The translations under genes were made by a program, and so were the position numbers. The notes under the pieces were generated by a model. The model was not told the DNA's origin, made no database searches, and saw only the letters and a program-made list of their open reading frames with translations. From Kiritimatiellales bacterium (GTDB lineage: Bacteria > Verrucomicrobiota > Kiritimatiellia > Kiritimatiellales > Tichowtungiaceae), in the NCBI GenBank assembly GCA_041656295.1, contig JBBADV010000001.1, positions 124,001 through 188,000 of the forward strand: 64,000 bases of DNA, given 5' to 3'. Below are positions 1 to 8,194 of the stretch, piece by piece (position 1 is the stretch's first letter; each line of letters begins with the position of its first letter).

Positions 1-991
1 CCGCATACTGCGCCGCCTCTTCCATCGGCAGTTCCATGGTGGACAGTTCAAACGGGTCAACCAGCGGAGCACCGTCGTATGAAAGCAGTGAAACATCCTC
101 TGGAACCCGTATTCCGGCCTGATGCAGAAATGAAAGAAATGTAACGGCGAACGTGTCGTGGTGCAGAAACAGCGCCGTGCAGGGTTTTATGGTTTTTGTA
201 ATCCATGCATTATCAAGATGTCCCTGCATCTGTTCTGCGTCCACCCAGACCGGCGGTAACGGCCGAAGCCCGGCGGACTTCATTGCATCAGCATATCCGA
301 TCCAGCGGGGATAATGTTTGTAATCCGCCGGTAGCGGTATGCCGTCCCATATACGCGGGAAAACAACCCGGATTTTTTTATGCCCGAGCGCAATAAGATT
401 CTGCGTTCCGTTTTCAAATGCTTCGCGCTCATCAAATGCAATAATGTGACATCCGGTGATGTTGCATGTCAGGCGGGCCAGATCTAGTATCACCACCGGA
501 ACTTTTTCTTTGACCAGCCGCCGCAGCGCTTTTCCGTTTTCATTACGGGAACACGGTACAATCACCACACCGTCCAGTTTGTCGCCGGCCAGCAGTTCTT
601 GAATAATATCCAGTTCTTTCCGGCTGTCGTCAAAGTGCTGAAAAAACAATGCCTGATATCCGTTTTCCCTGGCCAGTTTTCCGAATTCTCCGACAACGCG
701 GGATGTCAGCGGCATGGTCACATTCCGGACAATCAGCGCCAGCGTTTCTGTGCGTGATTTTTTTGGAGAATTAATCAATGTTCCTTTACGCGGAAGGCGG
801 ACAACTAGTTTTTCTTTTTCTAAAACTTTAACGGCTTTATCTGCAGTCATCAAACTGACGCCGTACTCCTCCGCCAGCTGTTTTGTGCCCGGGAGCATGC
901 CGGCATATTCGCCAGAGGCGATTTTTATGAGTATGGCATCAACAACCCGGTTGTATTTATTGGCAACCCGTGTGTTCTGGGGCAAATCCAT
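1..991 (-). CDS. GntR-type HTH regulator with LacI-like sensor domain (C-terminus cut by window edge)
   Basis: Reading down from an ATG at 991 the frame stays open to the window edge, giving about 330 residues. Residues ~10-75 form a GntR winged helix (ILIKIASGEYAGMLPGTKQL, then EEYGVSLMTADKAVKVLE). The rest resembles a periplasmic-binding/LacI-type effector domain (LALIVRNVTMPLTSRVVGEF; LDGVVIVPCSRNENG; a late VPEDVSLLSYDGAPLVDPFE stretch). Such proteins are sugar-responsive transcription factors. It lies just downstream of, and on the same strand as, the Kelch-symporter gene (79 bp gap), so it probably controls that transporter. The inducer cannot be read from the sequence. The C-terminal end is outside the window. 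Confidence 0.85.
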   Translation of the reverse strand, partial: MDLPQNTRVANKYNRVVDAILIKIASGEYAGMLPGTKQLAEEYGVSLMTADKAVKVLEKEKLVVRLPRKGTLINSPKKSRTETLALIVRNVTMPLTSRVVGEFGKLARENGYQALFFQHFDDSRKELDIIQELLAGDKLDGVVIVPCSRNENGKALRRLVKEKVPVVILDLARLTCNITGCHIIAFDEREAFENGTQNLIALGHKKIRVVFPRIWDGIPLPADYKHYPRWIGYADAMKSAGLRPLPPVWVDAEQMQGHLDNAWITKTIKPCTALFLHHDTFAVTFLSFLHQAGIRVPEDVSLLSYDGAPLVDPFELSTMELPMEEAAQYA

Positions 992-1069
992 TTCTTTTGT
1001 CGTTTTCAACCGAATCTTTCTCACATTTGTTTCTACCGGCGGCGCAAAACATAAGCTGGTGTCCGATGC

Positions 1070-3553
1070 TTATATCTCCTCTGAGTCACCACGCTTCAAC
1101 ACATCATAAACGGTTAACCCGGACAACTCTTTATTTGCATTTCTCAGAAAAATAAAACTGGCGGTATAACCAAGAAGTATACAGGCGATCATTGCAAACG
1201 GAGTATAAAAAATCCAGTGCAGACTGGTATAATTTTTCACAAGCACCGTACAAACAATGCTGCCGATTGCTCCGATTGCCGCGCCGATGCTTGATGTCCG
1301 GCGCGTAAATATTCCCAGAACATAAATTCCGACAAACCCGCCGCCGAGCAGCGCAATAATTTCCATCCACACCCTGAAAATTGAATCCATCGGCATTTGC
1401 GCCATTACATATGCAAGGCCTGTGCCGAACGCACCGGTCAGAACACAAGAAACCTTCATCAGTACAAGCTGCATACGATCCGTCGCCCGCCGCGAAATTC
1501 TTTTATAGAAATCTTCTCCGACAAGCGTTGCAACACTGTTCATACTGCCCGCCAGTGTTGAAAGCGCCGCGGCAAAGATTCCAGCAATAATCAATCCCGC
1601 AATTCCGGCAGGAACACCCTGAACAACAAATAAAGGAATCACCTGATCATTACGCATCCCGGGATCAAGAAGTTGCGGATGCGCATGGAAATAAGCAAAT
1701 ATTGAGATTCCCGCCATCGTCACCAGCACTGCGATCAATACACCGCACGCCATACTCATTGCTGAAAGCCGGCGGACATCCTTCAGCGGAGTTGAAAATA
1801 CGCGCTGCACCGCCGGCTGATTTGATACAACAGAAATTCCTTCAACCAGTATTGCAAAAAAATACATCCACAGCACCGGCTTGCTGCAATCCCAGCTCCA
1901 GATGGCCATATCGAACCGACCGAACTCTTTTCCCGTTGAAACAAATTCGTCCCAGCCGCCCGGTAATCCGTCAACCGCGCAGAAAATCATTAATATAACA
2001 CCTAGAAACATTAATGCGCCCTGAATCACATCCGTCCAGACAACGGCCTCAAATCCGCCGGTCGCCGTATAGAACGTAGCAATCACGCCCATAATTAACA
2101 CGCTCATTCCAACATCGATACCGCTCACCGCCGAGATTGCCAGCGACGGCAGCAGCAGTGAAATGCTGATCCGTCCGGCGGCATTAAACACAATATTCTG
2201 CAAGCTCGCCAAAAACCGCAGCGAAGGATGGAACCGCTGTTCAAGATATTCGAATGTTGATGTTAACCGCAGCCGGCGCAGCAGCGGAAACAAACCGTAA
2301 CTTTGCAGCAGCACCACAACCGGCGTAAACATCAGCGGTGTAAGCCAGACCAGATTCGTTCGAAATGCCATCGCCGGAATCGCCATAAAACTGATGGCGC
2401 TCGTTCCGGTGGCGAACATACTCACCGCCGCCGCCCACCATTTCACATTACGTCCGCCAAGCGCATACGCCACACTGGATTTCTGCCGCGCCGCAAAATA
2501 CACGCCGACTCCCGCCATTAACAAAAAGTATGCCGCCAGAATACTGTAATCCACCCAGCCGAACCGTTTAACGGTGTGCCCGAGTTCAATTCGCGCAACC
2601 GGCACATCCGGCGAAATCAAAAACGTACCGGATTTCTGTTGAACAATCGCGCCGCCGGCAACCGGCTGATTCAGCTCTCCGCCGGAAATCCAGGTATCGG
2701 TTACCGTGTGGTAAATCCAGATTTGCTCTGATTTTTCCGCCACAGTTTCGCCGGAAAATACCGAATCAAGCGGTGCAATACTTTTACAGCCTCCGAACAG
2801 TGTGAAATGCGCCTGACCGGAAGAATAAATCGGAGAACCGGCCAGCGGTTCCGGCATATCATTCAACTGCCGCCAGCCGGTATGAACCGTTCCGTCGAGC
2901 GGCTTAATCCGGAATCCCCAGCCGTCCTTTAATGCGCAGCGCTGCTCCGGTGACCATCCGCCGAAAATATACAGCTCAGAACTCAACGTACCCATCGCCG
3001 GAAAAATCCGGCCTGTTCCCGGGAAAGCAATCTGCCGTTCCCAGACCGGATTCGGACTGGAAATATTCAGCGAAAAAAGTTCCGGCGATGTGAGCAGCGG
3101 ATCAAACGACATTAATCCGCCGGCAATATAAAGAACACCGTCCATCACCAGTGCACCTGCTGCCGCCAAAGGCACCGGCAGCGTCGGCAATTCTTTTATA
3201 CTCAACTCCGTTCCATCAAACTGCAGACAAAAAACCTGACCGGAAATTTTTCCGTCAACAATCCCGCCAGCCAGAATCAGACTGTCCGGACCGGCTGTTG
3301 CAACCGCCGGAAAACGCAATGCATTCTGAAATTCCGTTTCTGCAATAACAGAACCGTCATCCACTGAAATCAGCCGGGCGCCGCGCTCTTCAATAAGCAC
3401 CGCACCGCGGGACATGCTTCCGACCGAAACTGCATTCGTTGACAAAATCAATTCCGGTTCAACAGGAACCACATGAATCGCCGCCGCACCAAGATTCCCG
3501 CCGGACAACATACAAATCAGACCAGCCACACAAATTCGAACCGTATTCGTCAT
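1070..3553 (-). CDS. Kelch/mutarotase-like propeller fused to SSS-family sodium:solute symporter
   Basis: The 827-residue protein starts with a signal peptide (MTNTVRICVAGLICMLSGG). Residues ~30-330 form a periplasmic Kelch-type propeller with repeated Gly-Gly blades (LAGGIVDGK, IAGGLMSF, IFGGWSP, LFGGCKS), like cyclically permuted sialic-acid mutarotases. From ~338 to the end it is an SSS symporter with many membrane helices (YFLLMAGVGVYFAARQ, GGRNVKWWAAAVSMFATGTS, GGFEAVVWTDVIQGALM). The likely role is Na+-coupled uptake of a sugar or sugar acid, with the propeller epimerising or capturing the ligand at the outer face. Mutarotase-SSS fusions are known in PVC and Bacteroidetes genomes; the substrate here is unknown. 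The GntR/LacI-type regulator follows it. Confidence 0.88.
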   Translation of the reverse strand: MTNTVRICVAGLICMLSGGNLGAAAIHVVPVEPELILSTNAVSVGSMSRGAVLIEERGARLISVDDGSVIAETEFQNALRFPAVATAGPDSLILAGGIVDGKISGQVFCLQFDGTELSIKELPTLPVPLAAAGALVMDGVLYIAGGLMSFDPLLTSPELFSLNISSPNPVWERQIAFPGTGRIFPAMGTLSSELYIFGGWSPEQRCALKDGWGFRIKPLDGTVHTGWRQLNDMPEPLAGSPIYSSGQAHFTLFGGCKSIAPLDSVFSGETVAEKSEQIWIYHTVTDTWISGGELNQPVAGGAIVQQKSGTFLISPDVPVARIELGHTVKRFGWVDYSILAAYFLLMAGVGVYFAARQKSSVAYALGGRNVKWWAAAVSMFATGTSAISFMAIPAMAFRTNLVWLTPLMFTPVVVLLQSYGLFPLLRRLRLTSTFEYLEQRFHPSLRFLASLQNIVFNAAGRISISLLLPSLAISAVSGIDVGMSVLIMGVIATFYTATGGFEAVVWTDVIQGALMFLGVILMIFCAVDGLPGGWDEFVSTGKEFGRFDMAIWSWDCSKPVLWMYFFAILVEGISVVSNQPAVQRVFSTPLKDVRRLSAMSMACGVLIAVLVTMAGISIFAYFHAHPQLLDPGMRNDQVIPLFVVQGVPAGIAGLIIAGIFAAALSTLAGSMNSVATLVGEDFYKRISRRATDRMQLVLMKVSCVLTGAFGTGLAYVMAQMPMDSIFRVWMEIIALLGGGFVGIYVLGIFTRRTSSIGAAIGAIGSIVCTVLVKNYTSLHWIFYTPFAMIACILLGYTASFIFLRNANKELSGLTVYDVLKRGDSEEI

Positions 3554-3631
3554 AACACTCCCTTGCCGGATAGTTTCAAAAATCAGCGTTCTTAATAATT
3601 CAACTGAATATTATATACAACTATTTTGTTT

Positions 3632-3846
3632 GGTGGATTGTAAAAGCAAGTGTCCGGGTAGAGATGTTTGATTCATGCCGCGATTTCCTGATCGGACCAT
3701 TCCCCCGCTGTTTCAAAATTCAATATCTTACGCGGATAGATGTTAGTCCATGTTTCGATTTCGTGAAGCATTTTTTGCTGATTCGTTCCACCAACGTTCT
3801 CTCTTTCGGAATAAACCAGCGCAACAAGAACGGATCAGTGAACCGC
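3632..3846 (-). mobile_element. One-ended relic of an IS30-like element (left inverted repeat plus transposase C-terminus)
   Basis: A terminal-repeat-like sequence (3632-3663, core AAAAGCAAGTGTCCGG) is followed by minus-strand coding remains. These translate to TWTNIYPRKILNFETAGEW, which matches the C-terminal 'N-x-RPRK-x-LGF-x-TP' signature of IS30 transposases. The same order of end and C-terminal remnant recurs at 4768-6185, and the two stretches align over about 180 bp. No N-terminal half or right end is visible, because the esterase gene abuts directly. The copy is dead. Confidence 0.6.
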
Positions 3847-4725
3847 CTACAGGTGTTTTTTCAGGAATAATACTATTTTGTCAGTTAATTCTTTTTCTGC
3901 CAGATGCTGATGGAGACTATGTCCGGCATTTTCAACGCGGTTTAATTCACTTTGGACACCGGCTTTCCACAATGTTTCATGAAGGCGTTCGCTTTGCGAG
4001 ATAGGAACGCGGGGATCTTTTGTCCCGTGCCAGATGGAAAAAGGCGCTGAATCTTTTGTGACGTAAAGCTGTGGACTGGCGGCAGCGGCGAGTTCCGGTT
4101 TTTCTTCCAGAGTGCCGCCCAGCAATTGTGCCCGCGTATTAAAAAACGGATCCCACATTTCCCTGGCAGTGAGATCGGAAGGACCGCAAACATCTATCAC
4201 CGCCTGTACACAGCTTGAAAAATTTAAATTTTCGCCGGCATCAAACTGCCGGGTATTCCCGGTAACACCAAGCAAGGATGCGAGATGACCTCCTGCCGAA
4301 CTGCCCCATGCGGCAAAGCGGTCGGGATCAAGATTGTAGTCAGCTGCGTTTGCGCGCAACCAACGTACGGCGGCTTTGCAATCCTCAAGTTGCGCGGGGA
4401 AACGGTTGTCCGGTGTAAGCCGGTAGTTGATGCTTGCGATGGCGTATCCATGCCGGACAAAACCGTTTTCTAAAGGAGGACAGTTATTTTTATCCCCCCC
4501 GCCCCATCCACCGCCATGCACCCAAATAATGAGAGGCAAAGACTGTCCGGTTTCATTTTTCGGCAAATAAATATCCAGCGTCTGTTTTTCGTTTCCTCCG
4601 GAAACATAATGGATGTTATAGCAGGAAGTAACTTCATCGGATATTTTTGAAGTTTTCTGCGCGAACAGGTCGGTTGGAGCGTGTAATATACCGCATAAGC
4701 AAAGTAACTTGGAAAATTTATTCAT
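3847..4725 (-). CDS. Secreted alpha/beta hydrolase, BD-FAE-type esterase
   Basis: The 292-residue protein starts with a signal peptide ending near LFAQ (residues 1-23). It has an alpha/beta-hydrolase core with the oxyanion motif HGGGWGGG (70-77), the nucleophile motif GSSAG (Ser143), an acid in HGTKDPRVP (Asp237) and His269 in NAGHS. This is the BD-FAE/acetyl-esterase-lipase layout seen in carbohydrate esterases that deacetylate or de-feruloylate plant or algal polysaccharides. All catalytic residues are present, so it should be active in the periplasm or outside the cell. It lies between two IS30-like ends pointing the same way, which may reflect past co-mobilisation. The true substrate is unknown. 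Confidence 0.85.
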   Translation of the reverse strand: MNKFSKLLCLCGILHAPTDLFAQKTSKISDEVTSCYNIHYVSGGNEKQTLDIYLPKNETGQSLPLIIWVHGGGWGGGDKNNCPPLENGFVRHGYAIASINYRLTPDNRFPAQLEDCKAAVRWLRANAADYNLDPDRFAAWGSSAGGHLASLLGVTGNTRQFDAGENLNFSSCVQAVIDVCGPSDLTAREMWDPFFNTRAQLLGGTLEEKPELAAAASPQLYVTKDSAPFSIWHGTKDPRVPISQSERLHETLWKAGVQSELNRVENAGHSLHQHLAEKELTDKIVLFLKKHL

Positions 4726-4809
4726 ACGAAGTGCTTCCTATTATTCGATAAAATAAATCGTAAATGAGGTAGATTATAAAAGCAAGTGACCTATTGAAGA
4801 TTTTTGATT

Positions 4810-6038
4810 TGTATTAGTCACGATGAGATCTGACAGTCAGGCAGAAGAAATGTTACCCCTGTTAGGGTCAAAAACAAAAATCCCTCCGGCGTGGATGCCG
4901 GAACGAACAGGAGTAACAGAGATGACAGTAAATGATAAAAGTATCGGCACCAGGCTTGGATTGCTCAATCTGGCCGAAGAGCTTGGCAATGTATCCAAAG
5001 CCTGCAAGTTGATGGGCTTCAGCAGAGATACGTTCTACCGCTATAGAGATGCGGTGGAATCCGGCGGTGTAGACGCGTTGCCGGATGCAAACCGGCGTGT
5101 TCCGAATCACCGTAACCGCGTGGATGAGCGTATCGAGAATGCGGTGATAACGATCGCACTTGATAATCCGGCATTAGGTCAGTTCCGTGTCAGCAATGAG
5201 TTGCGCAAAGCTGGAGTGATGATCTCAGCGGGCGGTGTACGCAGTGTCTGGCTGCGGCATAACCTTGAGACGATGAAAAAACGGCTGGCGGCGCTGGAAA
5301 AGAAGGTCGCATCAGAAGGACTCGTACTCACTGAAGCACAGATCGTTGCACTGGAGAAAAAGAAAGAGCTGGATGCGTTCGCCGGTGAAATCGAAACCGC
5401 CCATCCGGGCTATCTTGGTGCACAGGACACCTTTTACGTCGGAACGATTAAAGGTGTCGGGCGGATATACCAGCAAACGTTCATGGATACCTACAGCAAA
5501 GTGGCGCTGGCCAGGCTTTATACGATGAAAACATCGTTAACTGCTGCAGATATGCCTAATGACCGGGTGCTGCCGTTCTTTGAAGAACACGGGATGGGCT
5601 TACTGCGCATGCTCACCGATCGCGGAACGGAGTACTGCGGGAAAGCGACGCATGATTATGAGCTGTATCTGATGATCAATGACATCGAACACACCCGAAC
5701 CAAGGCAAAATCACCTCAGACCAACGGGATCTGTGAACGGTTCCACCGGACGATCCTGAATGAGTTTTATCAAATCGCGTTCCGGAAGAAAATCTACCGG
5801 ACGCTGGATGAGCGCAGACCGGTCTGGATGAATGGCTCGTGTATTATAATACGGACCGGACGCATCAGGGAAAGATGTGCTGTGGGCGTACTCCAATGGC
5901 TGCGTTCGCAGATGGAAAAGAAATCTGACTTGAAAAAGTCGATGCATTGAATAGAAAGAAAGAAATCGTACCGGCGGCAGCCTGATAAAATCGCGATCCT
6001 GACAGGGCGGACTGTCAGATCTCATCGTGACTAATACA
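4810..6038 (+). mobile_element. IS481-type insertion sequence, 1,229 bp, with 29-bp perfect terminal inverted repeats
   Basis: The left end 4810-4838 (TGTATTAGTCACGATG...) and the right end 6010-6038 are exact reverse complements over 29 bp. The hexamer TTGATT sits immediately outside both ends (4804-4809 and 6039-6044), a 6-bp target-site duplication. Element length, TGT...ACA ends and the single DDE transposase fit the IS481 family. It inserted into the IS30-like relic. The perfect ends suggest a fairly recent insertion, although the transposase carries a frameshift. Confidence 0.93.
4922..5950 (+). pseudogene. IS481-family transposase with a C-terminal frameshift
   Basis: The best start is ATG at 4922, with AGGAG about 10 bp upstream; an earlier ATG at 4823 lies inside the inverted repeat. 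An N-terminal HTH (NVSKACKLMGFSRDTFYRY) is followed by a second HTH and an rve/DDE core: first Asp in GAQDTFYVGTIKG, second in LTDRGTEYCG, Glu in TNGICERFHRTI. Near 5813 one base appears to be missing. The open frame reads DERRPVWMNG, whereas the next frame gives the expected LDEWLVYYNTDRTHQGK and then stops at 5926-5928. The open frame therefore ends at 5950 with a nonsense tail. The DDE triad is upstream of the break, but the conserved C-terminus is lost. Confidence 0.88.
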
Positions 6039-6049
6039 TTTGATTCTTG

Positions 6050-6445
6050 TCGCTGCTTCCTGATTGAACCGGTCTTCGGCTGCTCCAGAATTCAGTGTCT
6101 TGCGTGGATCGGTGTTGATCCAGATTCCGGTTTCCTGAAACATTTTTCTGCTGATTCATCCTGACGTTTTCCCTTTCGGAATTAACCGAGTGCTCTATCC
6201 CCTCATAATCAAGTTAGAACTCGTTTTCATACAGACCGCATACGGTTCATCTTTCATCCGATGCTCGGCTACTGCCGGGGAACATCGTTTGACTACAAAG
6301 TGCGTTTCAGCCGTTCCTGCACTCCTGCAATGTGACGTACTGTTGCTCCGCTGCGGAACAGCACTCAATTTGAATGCGTTCTTCCTGACCCAAATGTTTT
6401 CCTTTTCACGGGCAAAGCGTGCTGCGCTCTGCCTGTTCCATATCG
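6050..6445 (-). pseudogene. Fragments of an IS30-type transposase
   Basis: On the minus strand 6445-6280 yields, across a frameshift, LGQEERIQIE and then ATVRHIAGVQERLKRTL. These correspond to the IS30 N-terminal 'L-x-x-E-E-R...IA-x-x-L-x-R' HTH region. Stretch 6185-6050 yields WINTDPRKTLNSGAAEDRF, the C-terminal RPRK-type signature. The catalytic middle is absent. Several frameshifts and stops show an old relic. Confidence 0.55.
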
Positions 6446-6582
6446 ATGTCCCTTTCCTTTATCTTGATTGAATGAAGAACGACTCATTCCAACATGGAAT
6501 TTCTTCGGACTCCAACCGGACACTTGCTTTACATTCTACCTGATTATTTGCATCCCGGACACCGGCCTCTCTGCGCCGGCGT

Positions 6583-7119
6583 TTAAAACCGTTTATTTTT
6601 CCGGATGTGCTGAATAACAATTCGGCAATCTTCAATAACTTCATAGGTATGCTCAAAAAGCGTGTCAAACTGTACACTGTCGCCGGCTTCGAGCAGATAG
6701 CTCTCATTCGGCAGGGTAATTTTTACTTTTCCGGCGAGCACCCAGCAGGTTTCGTAATCGTCGGCGCTGTGAGCACGCGGGTCGTTGCGGATCGCGCCGG
6801 ATTTTGCCTCGGCATACAAACAGCGTGAGTTGGCAAATTCAATCTGCCGGAAACGAAAGTCGCCGACTTTTCGCGCTGTTTCTTTGGTAACGTGTGCCGT
6901 GCGGGATTCCGCCAGCGCAATCAGCTCCGCCGCCGTAATTCCAAATGCTTTTGCAAAACGAAACAGCGTATTCAGCTCTGCCGCGCTTTGGTTGCGCTCC
7001 AGTTTTGAAATCACTGCCGGAGAAATCCCGGTGCGCTGCGATAAATCCGCGATCGTGAAACCGTCACGCCTGCGCAAATCGCGCAGCACCGAAAAATCAA
7101 ATTCACCGGACTGATTCAT
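6583..7119 (-). CDS. XRE-family regulator with C-terminal cupin sensor
   Basis: The 178-residue protein has a lambda-repressor-type HTH at ~10-65 (LRDLRRRDGFTIADLSQRTG, SPAVISKLERNQS), followed by a double-stranded beta-helix cupin at ~105-175 (WVLAGKVKITLPNESYLLEA, GDSVQFDTLFEHTYEV). This HTH-cupin layout is typical of regulators that bind a small metabolite or metal in the cupin, for example PuuR-like regulators. It lies 97 bp downstream of the dehydrogenase gene on the same strand, so it may regulate the 7217-9957 pair. The ligand cannot be predicted. Confidence 0.88.
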   Translation of the reverse strand: MNQSGEFDFSVLRDLRRRDGFTIADLSQRTGISPAVISKLERNQSAAELNTLFRFAKAFGITAAELIALAESRTAHVTKETARKVGDFRFRQIEFANSRCLYAEAKSGAIRNDPRAHSADDYETCWVLAGKVKITLPNESYLLEAGDSVQFDTLFEHTYEVIEDCRIVIQHIRKNKRF

Positions 7120-7216
7120 TCGTACAACATAAACAGCACGAACTGGTCTCGCAATAACTTTGTTTTTAGCAAAACCTCCGGATTGAAATTATCGAATACC
7201 GCAAAGTACACAAAAT

Positions 7217-8194
7217 TTATAATTGTTCTGCACGCACTTCATGCAAAAGTGATTCGCCGTTTTTGAAACGTCGGAATTCATCCATCATGTAATCCGCCAT
7301 TCGGTTCAATTCAGCTCCTTTTGATCCGGCGATATGCGCGCTCAGTTGAATATTCGGCACAGTGTAAAGTTTTGATCCGGCAACCGGCGGTTCCGGCCAT
7401 TGCACATCCAGCAGTGCGGTGAGATCGTGGCGGCGCTGCATGACATCAACAAGATCATCTTCGTTCACCTGCCGCCCGCGCCCGACATTGATAAATACCG
7501 CACCGGGCTTCATCCGTTCAAACAGGGGTTTATTCAAAATTTGCGAATTATCCGGCAGATCAGGAAACAGATTCACGACGGCAAATGATGTTTCGAATGC
7601 TTCTTCCAACGGCACAGTTCTTTGTTCTGCGCGGAACGGCACAACCACCGGCACCAAACAATGTTCCTTCAGCCATTTCTGTAGGAGCTGCGAAATCATT
7701 CCGTTCCCAAGAATTGCAACACTGCCGCCATAATTCCCGAATCCGCGGAAACTGTTTTGCACTGTCGCCGCCTCCGGTGTTTTGCATTCGCGACTGTTAC
7801 GGAAATAGCCGGCACCGGCGAGCAGGACCTGACTCAAGGCGAACTGTGCAACCGGAATGGCGTTCGCTGCTGCGGCACTGCAGACTTTTATTCCGGCGTT
7901 CAGAAACGGGTCGCGGAAATACCCGGTTGCGCCGGCGGCATAGAAAACGGCTTTTAAGTTCGGAAGCTTTTGAATCTGTTCCGCTGTCAGCTTCGGCGCG
8001 TGCCAAGTCGAAAAAATGACATCGAGGCTGTGCAGTTTTTCGACGTGTTCATTAAAATTTCCGGTTGTGATAACAACCGGGTACAAATGTGCCTGCTCAG
8101 TCAGCGCCGCTTTCCACCCGGCATTAAAAACGATATCTGTTACACAGCGATCGGGCGACCAGTCGGCGCCATCACAAAAAAATGCTGCATTCAT
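7217..8194 (-). CDS. D-isomer-specific 2-hydroxyacid dehydrogenase
   Basis: The 325-residue protein has an N-terminal substrate domain and an NAD-binding Rossmann motif GNGMISQLLQKW at about 160. Catalytic residues visible are Arg in NVGRGRQVNEDDL, Glu in DVQWPEPPV and His in LSAHIAGS. It is an oxidoreductase of the phosphoglycerate/glyoxylate/hydroxypyruvate dehydrogenase superfamily. Its start overlaps the stop of the upstream symporter gene by 4 bp (ATGA), implying translational coupling. It therefore probably acts on the compound, or a product of the compound, imported by that symporter. The exact substrate is not readable. Confidence 0.88.
   Translation of the reverse strand: MNAAFFCDGADWSPDRCVTDIVFNAGWKAALTEQAHLYPVVITTGNFNEHVEKLHSLDVIFSTWHAPKLTAEQIQKLPNLKAVFYAAGATGYFRDPFLNAGIKVCSAAAANAIPVAQFALSQVLLAGAGYFRNSRECKTPEAATVQNSFRGFGNYGGSVAILGNGMISQLLQKWLKEHCLVPVVVPFRAEQRTVPLEEAFETSFAVVNLFPDLPDNSQILNKPLFERMKPGAVFINVGRGRQVNEDDLVDVMQRRHDLTALLDVQWPEPPVAGSKLYTVPNIQLSAHIAGSKGAELNRMADYMMDEFRRFKNGESLLHEVRAEQL

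Larger units (their letters stand above)
4768..6540 (-). mobile_element. Decayed IS30-like element, internally deleted and split by an IS481-type insertion
   Basis: The left end (4768-4799, core AAAAGCAAGTGACC) and right end (6509-6540, complement core AAAGCAAGTGTCCGG) form imperfect inverted repeats of about 32 bp. They match the repeat at 3632-3663. Between them, after removing 4810-6038 and one target copy, only about 540 bp remain. These hold N-terminal and C-terminal shreds of an IS30 transposase on the minus strand. IS30 elements are normally 1-1.25 kb, so this is an internally deleted, non-coding derivative. Confidence 0.65.

Noticed and set aside
714..1109. Plus-strand frame of 131 codons
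   Set aside because: Antisense shadow of the GntR-type regulator.
5711..6025. Minus-strand frame across the IS right end
   Set aside because: Antisense to the transposase and including the inverted repeat; no protein features.
3632..6540. Active composite transposon carrying the esterase
   Set aside because: The left IS30 copy lacks a right end and the right copy is internally deleted; at most a relic.
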